Shown here piece by piece: positions 44,037 through 52,230 of a DNA stretch of 64,000 bases. Every line of letters begins with the position of its first letter. Positions within the stretch are counted from its first letter, which is position 1. This stretch comes from JAMZMI01 sp039944535. GTDB taxonomy: Bacteria > Bacteroidota > Bacteroidia > Cytophagales > Cyclobacteriaceae. The notes below the pieces were generated by a model. That model was given only the letters and a program-made list of their open reading frames with translations, did not search any database and was not told the DNA's origin. The position numbers and the translations under genes were made by a program. The stretch lies in the NCBI GenBank assembly GCA_039944535.1, contig JBDUYP010000025.1:62001-126000 (forward strand), read 5' to 3'.

Positions 44037-44491
44037 CAAGCCAAGAAATCATCAAAGTACTCCCCTACAAGAGACCTTTTCTATTTGTAGATTCGCTGGA
44101 GAGCCTTTCCGAAGATGGAGCTACAGGCACTTACAAGTTAAGAGAAGATGAATATTTTTATGAAGGTCATTTTCCAGAAAATCCTGTAACACCGGGCGTA
44201 ATTATCACCGAAATAATGGCTCAAATAGGCTTGGTATCACTGGGCATTTTCCTTGTGTATGAGAATTCGGATAAATCCGATAGTTTTGTACCCCTCTTTT
44301 CGTCGGCCAACGTTGATTTTTTAAAACCGGCATACCCGGGTGACACCCTAAGGGTAAGCTCAAAAAAGGTATATTTCAGGTTTGGAAAACTGAAGTGTTT
44401 AGTAGAATGCCAAAACCTTACAACAGGTGAAGCAGTTTGCAAAGGTGAATTTTCCGGAATGATTATTAAAAAGGACAGTATTGAAAAATAA
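44033..44491 (+). CDS. FabZ-like 3-hydroxyacyl-[ACP] dehydratase
   Basis: 152 residues, single hot-dog fold. Catalytic His in YEGHFPENPVTPGVIITEIMAQ, with the Glu of TEIMAQ as partner, the standard FabZ/FabA-like arrangement. It begins with VLPYKRPFLFVDSLE. It removes water from 3-hydroxyacyl-ACP in chain elongation. Its start overlaps the enoyl reductase gene and its end the synthase gene, so all three are translationally coupled. Confidence 0.88.
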   Translation: MTSQEIIKVLPYKRPFLFVDSLESLSEDGATGTYKLREDEYFYEGHFPENPVTPGVIITEIMAQIGLVSLGIFLVYENSDKSDSFVPLFSSANVDFLKPAYPGDTLRVSSKKVYFRFGKLKCLVECQNLTTGEAVCKGEFSGMIIKKDSIEK

Positions 44492-45773
44492 CAGAGTTGT
44501 TATAACAGGTGTGGGAGTTGTTGCTCCAAATGGTACTGGGAAAAATGCATTCAAAGAAGCTCTCCAAAACGGAACCTCAGCCATCAAGTTTCATGAGCAA
44601 CTAAAAGACCTCAATTTTAGATGTCAGATTGGTGCTAAAGTTTCTGTCACACCAGAATACAAAAAATCACTCCTACCTGATTTTTTTGTTAACAAAATAA
44701 AAAACAATGCCATTATCTATGCGTGCTTAGCAGGGATGGAAGCATGGCAAGATGCAGGTTTACCCACCAATGAAAGTGAGACCGATTATGATGCGGGAAT
44801 TGTATTCGGGTCGGGCGATCTTAGTTTTGACGACCTCAAAACAATGGATGAGTTTCCGGTGACCCTTATCTCAAGAGGAGATTCCAAAAGGTTGGGCTCA
44901 CGCGCCATTTCAGAGTCAATGGGAAGTGGTGCAAGCGCTTACCTTAACAATCTCCTCGGCTTAGGAAATAGGACTATCTCCAATTCTTCGGCCTGCGTGA
45001 CCGGCAGTGAAGCCATTCTGGTTGGCTATGAACACATCAAAAGCGGCCGTGCCACAAAGATGATATGCGGAAGTACCGAAAGTGACAGCCACTACATCTG
45101 GGGTGGGTTTGACGCCATGCGTGTGTTGTGTAGCGACTCTAATGACAATCCTGAACATGGATCAAGACCCATGAGTGATACCAGCTCAGGCTTTGTGCCT
45201 GGTGGTGGCTCTGGAGCATTGGTGCTAGAATCTCTGGAAAGTGCTAAGGCCCGAGGTGCAAAGATCTATGCTGAAATAAAGGGAGGAGAATTCAACTCTG
45301 GGGGTCAGCGAAACGGGGGCACAATGACTGCTCCCAATCCGGAAGGTGTAATCAACTGTATCAAATCCGCTATTGCCAGTGCGGAAATTGATCCGAAAGA
45401 AATTGACTTGATATCCGGTCACCTGACTTCAACCAAAGGAGACCCGTTAGAAATTGAAAACTGGCAAAAAGCACTAGGTCTTTCCGGCGAGGACTTCCCA
45501 CATATAAACACACCAAAATCAATGATTGGACACTGTGTAGGAGGAGCTGGCTCTATAGAATTGGTAGCTTGTATACTACAGCTGGAAAATGATTTCATCC
45601 ACAAAAACCTCAACTGCGAAACGCTACACCCCGAAATAGCTAAGATTCTTCCAGCCGATAAAATTCCCCTTCAGACCATCAATAGAAAAATTGATACGGT
45701 AATTAAGTCGAATTTTGGTTTTGGGGATTTAAATTGCGTCTTAGTTTTAAGAAAATGGAATAAAAATGACTAG
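44481..45773 (+). CDS. beta-ketoacyl-[ACP] synthase (FabF-like)
   Basis: 430 residues, TTG start inside the dehydratase gene. Active site C172-H314-H351: SSACVTG, GHLTSTKGDPLE and MIGHCVGGAGS. The first His motif is HLT instead of the usual HGT, and the end NFGFGDLNCVLVL deviates slightly from GFGG, so it is a divergent, probably specialised synthase. It condenses malonyl-ACP with an acyl primer. With the neighbouring ACP it probably makes the acyl chain for the SPT or ceramide-synthase step. Confidence 0.87.
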   Translation: MKNNRVVITGVGVVAPNGTGKNAFKEALQNGTSAIKFHEQLKDLNFRCQIGAKVSVTPEYKKSLLPDFFVNKIKNNAIIYACLAGMEAWQDAGLPTNESETDYDAGIVFGSGDLSFDDLKTMDEFPVTLISRGDSKRLGSRAISESMGSGASAYLNNLLGLGNRTISNSSACVTGSEAILVGYEHIKSGRATKMICGSTESDSHYIWGGFDAMRVLCSDSNDNPEHGSRPMSDTSSGFVPGGGSGALVLESLESAKARGAKIYAEIKGGEFNSGGQRNGGTMTAPNPEGVINCIKSAIASAEIDPKEIDLISGHLTSTKGDPLEIENWQKALGLSGEDFPHINTPKSMIGHCVGGAGSIELVACILQLENDFIHKNLNCETLHPEIAKILPADKIPLQTINRKIDTVIKSNFGFGDLNCVLVLRKWNKND

Positions 45774-46020
45774 AGAGCAAATCAAAGATGAACTAAAAGA
45801 GATCATAGGCGACTATGTACAAGAAAAAGATCTCTTGAATTCTCTTAGTGAAGATCATGAGTTAATCAATGATCTGAAAATAAACTCAGCTCATATTGTT
45901 GATATAGTACTGGATATTGAAGATAAATATGACATTATGATCGAAGATGAAGCCATAGCAAAAATGGGAACTGTGGGAGAGTCCATAGACGTGATCTTCG
46001 AAAAGCTGGATCAAAAATAG
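45766..46020 (+). CDS. dedicated acyl carrier protein
   Basis: 84 residues, acidic, four-helix ACP pattern. The phosphopantetheine Ser is Ser41 in NDLKINSAHIVDIVLDIED; the usual DSL is changed to NSA, which marks it as a specialised ACP rather than housekeeping AcpP. It overlaps the synthase gene by 8 bp. Caulobacter's ceramide locus also has its own ACP. It is followed by an intrinsic terminator, then by its likely activating transferase gene. Confidence 0.88.
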   Translation: MTREQIKDELKEIIGDYVQEKDLLNSLSEDHELINDLKINSAHIVDIVLDIEDKYDIMIEDEAIAKMGTVGESIDVIFEKLDQK

Positions 46021-46041
46021 TTGCAGCTGATCATCATTTTA

Positions 46042-46069
46042 AAATCCCCTTTATGGGGATTTGTTGTTT
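46042..46069 (+). terminator. operon-internal terminator before the PPTase gene
   Basis: AAATCCCC (46042-46049) pairs with GGGGATTT (46055-46062) and is followed by a T-rich tail. It may lower expression of the phosphopantetheinyl transferase relative to the ACP. It also contains the upstream ATG (46053) in its loop, which argues against that start. Confidence 0.7.
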
Positions 46070-46070
46070 T

Positions 46071-46643
46071 ATGGCGATTATTTCTCCCAGAAAAAAGAAA
46101 TCTATTTTGGTTGGTGTAGATATAGTAGATCATTCAGACCCTCTTTTAAGAATGAGAGACGAAAGAGCATTTAGGCTCATTCGACACCCCAAAGACCTAA
46201 ACACATCCCCTCCTGATGATATTGAAAAGAATTTCTGGCTTTTTTGGGCTGCCAAAGAATCAGTGTTCAAAAATCATAGAGAACTTAAAAGATTCGACCC
46301 TAAAATCATTCCCATAAAAATAAACAGACAGCAAGGTCTTTACCATTTTCAGTCCGGTCAGGTAAAGGGTACCATTACTCAAAATCACGATTTCACTTTT
46401 AGCATTTGCACCGCATTGCCCTCTTTGGATCAGACATATTACCAGTATTTCAACCTTTTGGCACAAGACCAATCATTGAAAATAAGGGAATTAACCTCCC
46501 GCTACCTCAAGGACACCACAAATAGTGAAGCTAAAATCAGCAGAGACGACTCTGGGCTGCCCATCGCGATTATCAATTCACGTCTGCACAAATTAACCTT
46601 CACTCATCACCATAGATATATGGGATTCATTTGCGAAAAGTGA
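46071..46643 (+). CDS. 4'-phosphopantetheinyl transferase
   Basis: 190 residues from ATG at 46071 (an ATG at 46053 lies inside the terminator hairpin). Conserved features: GVDIVD (metal Asp), and WLFWAAKESVFK, the W-x2-KES-x2-K motif. It attaches the CoA-derived arm to Ser of the ACP just upstream. The C-terminal half is poorly conserved. It is the last gene of the sphingolipid operon. Confidence 0.82.
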   Translation: MAIISPRKKKSILVGVDIVDHSDPLLRMRDERAFRLIRHPKDLNTSPPDDIEKNFWLFWAAKESVFKNHRELKRFDPKIIPIKINRQQGLYHFQSGQVKGTITQNHDFTFSICTALPSLDQTYYQYFNLLAQDQSLKIRELTSRYLKDTTNSEAKISRDDSGLPIAIINSRLHKLTFTHHHRYMGFICEK

Positions 46644-46709
46644 ACTCCAGGTTAGCATCCCCTATTTCATAATTCTCATCTTTTAGAGCTAAAGCCCTTC
46701 TTTGTCTAT

Positions 46710-46717
46710 TATCTTTG
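46710..46717 (+). promoter_or_regulatory. -7 promoter element TATCTTTG
   Basis: Perfect TAnnTTTG match, 20 bp before the preferred start (46738) of the next gene. It lies inside a longer reading frame from 46702, which supports the shorter protein. Confidence 0.45.
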
Positions 46718-46737
46718 ATCGGATTAAACACAAATCG

Positions 46738-47340
46738 ATGAAAGCATTTTATTATATCCTCTTCGTTGCTATTACCCTTGCTGCCATTAATTTTTCGTCA
46801 AAATTAGTACCCGCCAACACTGTCTCCGAGGCAGCCGAGGATGCTGACTTATTAATTGCAAATTCGAGGTTGTACGCAAAAGAACATGCCTATAAAAGAA
46901 GTTTGCATCAACTGGATCTGGCCATCGAAACTATTCAGGATATCGAACAGGATCTGGATGAGGATAGTAAAAAAACCATTGACAAGGCGGTTCGTGAACT
47001 TCAATTTGTACACGAAGAGATATCAAAGCATCAGCTCAAAAATACGGATATGAATCATGCATATACCAAAACCATGAATGCACTGACCTATGCCGAGTTG
47101 AAAATCACTGAACACTTTATAGAAACAGATGACTACCATGAAGCCATGGCAGCTCTCAAATCGGGCATGATTCACATCGAAAATGCACTGAAATTTGTCG
47201 ATGGAGGTCATAAAGAGTACGAACTGCAAATCTATGCGGAAATAGACTCGCTACTGGAGCATCCCGAACTAGGTAAGGAAGAAGTAGTCCAAGAGCTTGA
47301 AAAAATGCTCGACGAATTAAGTACTCTTGTTGAAGATTAA
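46738..47340 (+). CDS. secreted alpha-helical hypothetical protein
   Basis: 200 residues from ATG at 46738, giving a proper signal peptide (MKAFYYILFVAITLAAINFSS). The mature region is almost all amphipathic helix with heptad-like patterns (SLHQLDLAIETIQDIEQDLDEDSKKTI, YHEAMAALKSGMIHIENAL), similar in feel to YfdX-type helical bundles but not recognised. Probably periplasmic. The next gene starts 20 bp downstream, so it may lead a three-gene unit with the kinase-like and HAD proteins. Confidence 0.65.
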   Translation: MKAFYYILFVAITLAAINFSSKLVPANTVSEAAEDADLLIANSRLYAKEHAYKRSLHQLDLAIETIQDIEQDLDEDSKKTIDKAVRELQFVHEEISKHQLKNTDMNHAYTKTMNALTYAELKITEHFIETDDYHEAMAALKSGMIHIENALKFVDGGHKEYELQIYAEIDSLLEHPELGKEEVVQELEKMLDELSTLVED

Positions 47341-47360
47341 AATCTGCTAAAAATTAACCG

Positions 47361-48407
47361 ATGAATCGAATATTAGACTTTTCGAAGATAGTAGAAGAGG
47401 CATGGAACGACTATGACCCCTCCAGAAGTATCAAATCCATTGAGGACATCAGCGCCAAAGTATCAACCAATCATGTATATAGAATAAAATTTGAGGATGG
47501 TGATTTCATCATTGGAAAGCTATCCTACTTTGGGAAATTTGAAAACTTTGTTGAGGATCACTCCATTATCAATGCTCTGGCCACTAATCTATCATCTCCA
47601 TTTGAAAACTTTGTTGCCAAGTCCTTAACCAAATTCGGGCAGCTATATACCTACAGATATCAGGACAGCCTCTTAGATGCCTGGGTGGTCTTTTATAACT
47701 CAATTACCATTGATCAGAAACTCCCGAAGGTACAAACAGAAAAAACCATTGCCCTATTGGGTGCCGAACTGGCGCGCTTTCACAAAGCTTGTAACACCAT
47801 TAAAAACACATTGCCTCCTAACTACAAGCAGGTAAACGATGACATCAACCACCTTCACGAGATCCTGGATACCGATACCGGAAAATATATTCATCGTGGC
47901 AATGAAGACAAAATCAAAGAGCAGTGCGACCTGTTTTTAGAAAATTGCGATAAACTCAATGTCTCAGAAATGGCTTCCATACCTGTTTTTGTTGACTGGA
48001 ACATTGGGAATTTTTCTGTCACCAAGGACTGTAAATTTTACTCCCGGTGGGATTATGACTGGTTCAGGATGAGTACGAGGGTAATGGATTTTTACTTCTT
48101 CAGCCGGGTATGCTCGTCTATCGGAGATCGTACAGTCTTCAGCTACGTCATAGATCCCGTAATGGAAGATCGCTTCATGATATTTTTGAAGGCCTATCAC
48201 AGCATCTATCCTCTAACCGAAAATGAAATTCTCTTTATCAAAGAGGCTTACAGATTTTTCATAATCAATTATGTTATCAAAGACGGACGCTATTTCTTTC
48301 ATGAAATATATGCTGCCAAACTACAGCACGAAGCGCACGAAATATATTTCCCTAAATTAGAATCAGCCTTTGATGCCGATAAAATTCTAAAAGCACTAAA
48401 CATCTGA
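47361..48407 (+). CDS. APH/choline-kinase-like phosphotransferase
   Basis: 348 residues, protein-kinase-like (APH) fold. Nucleotide-site Lys53 in FIIGKLSYFG; catalytic loop VDWNIGNF (211-218) replaces the usual HGD-x4-N but keeps Asp212 and Asn217; DYD (231-233) is the metal motif. Such enzymes phosphorylate small alcohols (choline, homoserine, sugars, aminoglycosides). It is followed after 1 bp by a HAD protein, so a kinase/phosphatase pair on one small molecule is possible. Lipid head-group or sphingoid phosphorylation is speculative. Confidence 0.65.
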   Translation: MNRILDFSKIVEEAWNDYDPSRSIKSIEDISAKVSTNHVYRIKFEDGDFIIGKLSYFGKFENFVEDHSIINALATNLSSPFENFVAKSLTKFGQLYTYRYQDSLLDAWVVFYNSITIDQKLPKVQTEKTIALLGAELARFHKACNTIKNTLPPNYKQVNDDINHLHEILDTDTGKYIHRGNEDKIKEQCDLFLENCDKLNVSEMASIPVFVDWNIGNFSVTKDCKFYSRWDYDWFRMSTRVMDFYFFSRVCSSIGDRTVFSYVIDPVMEDRFMIFLKAYHSIYPLTENEILFIKEAYRFFIINYVIKDGRYFFHEIYAAKLQHEAHEIYFPKLESAFDADKILKALNI

Positions 48408-48408
48408 T

Positions 48409-49257
48409 ATGGACATTGTCTCCTTCAAATCAATAGCAACCAACTACAAAACCATCTTTTTTGATGCCTTTGGTGTTCTGAAAAATCACCGAGGCATGCT
48501 GCCTGGCATCAATGAAACATTCAAATTCTTGGAAGAGTCTGATATTGATTTTTTTATCATCACCAATGATTCTTCCAGAGGCCCTCAAGAACTTGCCGTC
48601 AGCTATCAGCTAGCAGGTCTCAAACAAATCACAGAAGACAAGATTATATCCTCTGGCATGCTGGCAAGAGAATATCTCAAGCTAAAAGTAAAATCAGGAA
48701 CAGTAGCATATCTGGGCACTGCCCAATCCGCACATTACATTGAAACTATCGGCCTCAAAACAGTCTCTGTAGCCGATGTGGATCTAAACGACCCGCACGA
48801 TATCAGTACAGTAGTATTTTTAGATGACGAAGGGTTTGACTGGAATCAGGACATCAATAAAGTCATCAATTTGATGCGTTTTCACAACGCCACTGCCATA
48901 GTTTGCAATACTGATAAAACATACCCTGTAGCTAAAAACGAAGTAAACATTGCCATTGGTGGTGTGGCCAAAATGGTGGAGGATATCGTGGGTAAGAAGT
49001 TTATTCGGTTTGGAAAACCTGATGCCCAAATGTTCATATTCGCATACGAGCACGCTATCAGAAAAGGAAAGCGCGTGGGGAAAGAAGAAATTCTGATGGT
49101 CGGTGATACCTTAACAACCGACATCCTGGGAGGCAACAAATTCGGATTGGACACAGCACTTGTACTCAGTGGTAACACCCTCCCTGCGAATGCCGAAACC
49201 AGAATAATGAGTTCCGGCATTATACCCACGTATATCTGCGAATCGGTAGCGGTTTAA
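48409..49257 (+). CDS. HAD-IIA (NagD-like) family protein with altered catalytic motif
   Basis: 282 residues. HAD motif I is FFDAFGVLKNHRG: nucleophile Asp19 is kept, but the second Asp of D-x-D, the general acid, is Phe21. Motif II ITNDSS, motif III Lys around RFGKPDAQMF and motif IV MVGDTLTTDILGG are intact. NagD-type proteins dephosphorylate sugar or pyridoxal phosphates. Loss of the acid/base Asp, as in the DLWGV subgroup, suggests altered or weak phosphatase activity. It is coupled to the kinase-like gene upstream and shares a 4-bp tail overlap with tpx. Confidence 0.82.
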   Translation: MDIVSFKSIATNYKTIFFDAFGVLKNHRGMLPGINETFKFLEESDIDFFIITNDSSRGPQELAVSYQLAGLKQITEDKIISSGMLAREYLKLKVKSGTVAYLGTAQSAHYIETIGLKTVSVADVDLNDPHDISTVVFLDDEGFDWNQDINKVINLMRFHNATAIVCNTDKTYPVAKNEVNIAIGGVAKMVEDIVGKKFIRFGKPDAQMFIFAYEHAIRKGKRVGKEEILMVGDTLTTDILGGNKFGLDTALVLSGNTLPANAETRIMSSGIIPTYICESVAV

Positions 49258-49751
49258 AGAACCGCTATTGCAGCAGCGTAGTTTGGCTCCTCAGTAGTTT
49301 CCTGTACCTGCTCTGTGTGCTTGACCACACCATGTTCATCAATGACTACAATCGATCTCGAGTTTAAACCCTTCAAAGGACCGTCTGTAAACATCACTCC
49401 ATAATCAATAGGAAATTCAGCGTTTCTGAAAGTTGACATCATCACAACATTCTCAATGCCTTCAGCTCCGCAAAATCTGGCTTGCGCAAATGGCAAATCC
49501 GCCGAAATACATAGCACTACCGTATTATCAAGGTCGGAAGCCTTTTGATTAAACTCACGCACCGAAGTAGCACATGTACCTGTATCTATGCTTGGAAAGA
49601 TGTTGAGAACTACTTTTTTTCCAGCGTAATCAGAAAGTGAGCCTTCAGATAGATCCGATTTTACTAAAGTAAAACCTGATGCCTGACTTTCAATTTTAGG
49701 GAGCTCCCCTATCGTGTTAATTGGGTTGCCTTTAAGTGTTATTTGAGCCAT
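49254..49751 (-). CDS. tpx: thiol peroxidase (atypical 2-Cys peroxiredoxin)
   Basis: 165 residues from ATG at 49751; a longer frame to 49781 adds ten unlike residues. Peroxidatic Cys60 in PSIDTGTCATSVREFN and resolving Cys94 in ARFCGAEGI match Tpx. It reduces peroxides using thioredoxin, in the cytosol or periplasm. It ends tail-to-tail with the HAD gene and is divergent from the MFS gene. Confidence 0.95.
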   Translation of the reverse strand: MAQITLKGNPINTIGELPKIESQASGFTLVKSDLSEGSLSDYAGKKVVLNIFPSIDTGTCATSVREFNQKASDLDNTVVLCISADLPFAQARFCGAEGIENVVMMSTFRNAEFPIDYGVMFTDGPLKGLNSRSIVVIDEHGVVKHTEQVQETTEEPNYAAAIAVL

Positions 49752-49855
49752 AATTATTATTTTCTTATGTAACCACCACAAGATAAGAGTGTTCAGAATA
49801 TTTACCTTTCAAATTTTGTCACAAATTGCGGCAAAAAGCAATTAGCCAAACATCA

Positions 49856-51106
49856 ATGATCAAAAAGCAAGGCTTTTCACGGTACCACCGATTCGTCATA
49901 GCCATACTTGCCATTCTTCAGTTTACGATTGTACTGGATTTTATGGTTCTGTCTCCACTCAGCGCCATATTACTCGACGAGCTTACCATCACGACAACAC
50001 AGTTTGGCTTAGTAGTGTCCGCTTATGCGTTTAGCGCAGGGATTTCTGGATTACTTGCGGCAGGGTTTGCTGATCGATTTGACAGAAAAAAACTGCTCTT
50101 ATTTTTCTATATCGGCTTCATCATCGGCACGTTGTTTTGTGGACTAGCACCAACATACAACAGCCTACTAGCTGCACGCATAGTCACGGGCTTGTTTGGC
50201 GGAGTTATGAGCTCGGTGAGTTTTGCCATTATAACAGACCTGTTTCCTTTAGAAAAAAGAGGTCGGGTAATGGGGTTTGTGCAGATGGCCTTTGCTGCAA
50301 GTCAGGTTTTAGGTATTCCCTTCGGCTTGTACCTGGCTACAAAACTTGACTGGCACGCTCCTTTCCTGCTTATCGTTGCATTGGCGATCATTGTCCTAAT
50401 TGCGATCATTTTCTACCTCAAGCCCGTCAACGAACATCTAAAACTACAGACAAAACAAAACGCGTTTGTCCACCTATTTAAAACAGCTTCAAACAGAAGA
50501 TATATAAAAGGGTTTGGTGTCACCATATTCTTAGCCACAGGAGGGTTCATGCTCATGCCATTTGGCAGTGCATTTAGTGTAAACAATCTGGGAGTAGATC
50601 TATCAGAACTACCAATGGTTTATATGATTACTGGGATGTTCACGATTTTCATGGGCCCTATGGCAGGGAAGATCAGCGATAAGGTTGGAAAGTACAAAGT
50701 CTTTTGGGTCGGCTCTGTAATTACCATTTTTATGGTAACTGTTTACTGCTCTATGGGCCATATCCCTATATGGCTGGTTATCGCACTTAATGTGATCCTT
50801 TTTCTGGGTATAACGGCCAGAATGATTTCAGCGCAGGCACTTATGACCGCCGTGCCTGAGCCAAAAGATCGTGGTGCCTTTATGGGAATAAATTCATCCA
50901 TACAACAAATATCAGGCGGATTTGCTTCGGCCATAGCGGGAATGATCGTCATTCAGTCAGATTCCGGAAAGATAATACACTACGACACTCTGGGTCACGT
51001 GGTTAGTGGTACGGTATTTATTACCATTGTGCTAATGTACTTCATCAACCTGATGATTTTTTCTAAAGACAATGACACTAAACAGATTACCCCCAAAGCA
51101 GTTTAG
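49856..51106 (+). CDS. MFS transporter
   Basis: 416 residues from ATG at 49856 (TTG at 49826 would add ten). Twelve predicted helices; the MFS loop 2-3 signature appears as GFADRFDRKKLL, and loop 8-9 as GKISDKVGKYKVF. Similar to drug/H+ antiporters of the AraJ/YbcL type. The substrate is unknown. It lies 14 bp upstream of dinB in the same direction. Confidence 0.88.
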   Translation: MIKKQGFSRYHRFVIAILAILQFTIVLDFMVLSPLSAILLDELTITTTQFGLVVSAYAFSAGISGLLAAGFADRFDRKKLLLFFYIGFIIGTLFCGLAPTYNSLLAARIVTGLFGGVMSSVSFAIITDLFPLEKRGRVMGFVQMAFAASQVLGIPFGLYLATKLDWHAPFLLIVALAIIVLIAIIFYLKPVNEHLKLQTKQNAFVHLFKTASNRRYIKGFGVTIFLATGGFMLMPFGSAFSVNNLGVDLSELPMVYMITGMFTIFMGPMAGKISDKVGKYKVFWVGSVITIFMVTVYCSMGHIPIWLVIALNVILFLGITARMISAQALMTAVPEPKDRGAFMGINSSIQQISGGFASAIAGMIVIQSDSGKIIHYDTLGHVVSGTVFITIVLMYFINLMIFSKDNDTKQITPKAV

Positions 51107-51120
51107 CCGTATTTTACAAT

Positions 51121-52206
51121 GTGAAAAGCTCAGAACCATCTCGTAAAATAATCCATATTGACATGGATGCATTCTTTGCTTCGGTAGAGCAAAGGGATAA
51201 TCCAGAGCTACTAGGAAAGCCTGTAGCAGTCGGTGGAAGTAGCCAGAGAGGTGTAGTTGCAGCAGCTAGTTATGAGGCACGGAAATATGGTGTAAAATCA
51301 GCCATGCCATCCGCTATAGCCGCACGGCAGTGTCCAAACCTCATTTTTGTCCAACACAGATTCGAAGTTTACAAAGAAGTGTCGGCACAGATAAGAAATA
51401 TCTTCTTTGAATACACTGATTTAGTGGAGCCGTTAAGTCTGGATGAAGCCTATCTGGATGTTACAGAAAACAAATCTGGACTAAAATCAGCCACGCTCAT
51501 AGCCCAGGAAATCAAGCAAAAAATCGTAGAGCAAACAGCGCTTACCGCTTCTGCAGGAATTTCCTACAACAAGTTTTTGGCCAAGACAGCCTCTGATATA
51601 AATAAACCAGATGGTCTCTTTGTTATCCTGCCTTCAGAGGCAAACGAATTCCTTAGGCGACTAAACGTGTCAAAGTTTTATGGAATAGGTAAAGCGACCG
51701 CCGAAAAAATGAAAAAGGCAGGCATATTTACGGGTGGCGATCTGAGAAAAAAATCACTTGAAGATCTCCAGCTCAGGTATGGAAAATCCGGATCATACTA
51801 TTATCATATTTGTCGAGGCATAGACCATCGTGAGGTAAAGCCTGATCGTGAACGAAAATCGGTAAGTGCCGAAAATACATTTTCCGAAAACCTATATAGC
51901 ATAGGTGAAGTGCAGACCGAACTTGAGCAAATATGTGACATAGTTTTTGCCAGATATGAAAAAGCCGATAAATCCGGTAGGACGGTGAACATCAAAATTA
52001 AGTATGCAGACTTCCGACAAATCACACGAAGTATTACCAAAGACCAGTCAGTATCCTCGGCAGAGGATCTAAAACAAAGTGCCCTTTCACTTTTAACACC
52101 CCCGCTGGTAGAAGACCAGGGGATCCGATTGCTTGGGGTGGGAATAAGTAATTTCATTTTTGAAAGTGACGAATCTCCCACCGCACAACTCACATTAGGA
52201 TTTTAA
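51121..52206 (+). CDS. dinB: DNA polymerase IV (Y family)
   Basis: 361 residues, GTG start. Catalytic carboxylates in HIDMDAFFASVE and PLSLDEAYLDVT; steric-gate region FFASVEQRD; palm and little-finger parts complete, with KSVSAENTFSENL typical of DinB. It copies past damaged bases, error-prone. I see no LexA box. Its stop codon overlaps the first TetR operator, so the downstream regulator's promoter lies at the very end of dinB. Confidence 0.94.
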   Translation: MKSSEPSRKIIHIDMDAFFASVEQRDNPELLGKPVAVGGSSQRGVVAAASYEARKYGVKSAMPSAIAARQCPNLIFVQHRFEVYKEVSAQIRNIFFEYTDLVEPLSLDEAYLDVTENKSGLKSATLIAQEIKQKIVEQTALTASAGISYNKFLAKTASDINKPDGLFVILPSEANEFLRRLNVSKFYGIGKATAEKMKKAGIFTGGDLRKKSLEDLQLRYGKSGSYYYHICRGIDHREVKPDRERKSVSAENTFSENLYSIGEVQTELEQICDIVFARYEKADKSGRTVNIKIKYADFRQITRSITKDQSVSSAEDLKQSALSLLTPPLVEDQGIRLLGVGISNFIFESDESPTAQLTLGF

Positions 52207-52226
52207 TATACCGGTCGGTATATTTG
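52206..52226 (+). promoter_or_regulatory. TetR operator 1 overlapping a -7 promoter
   Basis: An 18-bp palindrome, ATATACCG-GT-CGGTATAT (52206-52223), overlaps a perfect -7 element TATATTTG (52219-52226). A bound repressor would block the promoter. The TetR start codon is only 5 bp downstream, so its mRNA is probably leaderless and the gene autoregulated. Confidence 0.7.
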
Positions 52227-52230
52227 CGCA

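Noticed and set aside
42144..46643. Aryl-polyene or polyketide cluster
   Set aside because: The single synthase, FabL-type enoyl reductase and absence of ketosynthase pairs, thioesterase or ammonia lyase fit fatty-acid elongation linked to SPT better.
48882..49229. 115-residue minus-strand ORF inside the HAD gene
   Set aside because: Fully overlaps a well-supported HAD protein; composition is that of an antisense frame.
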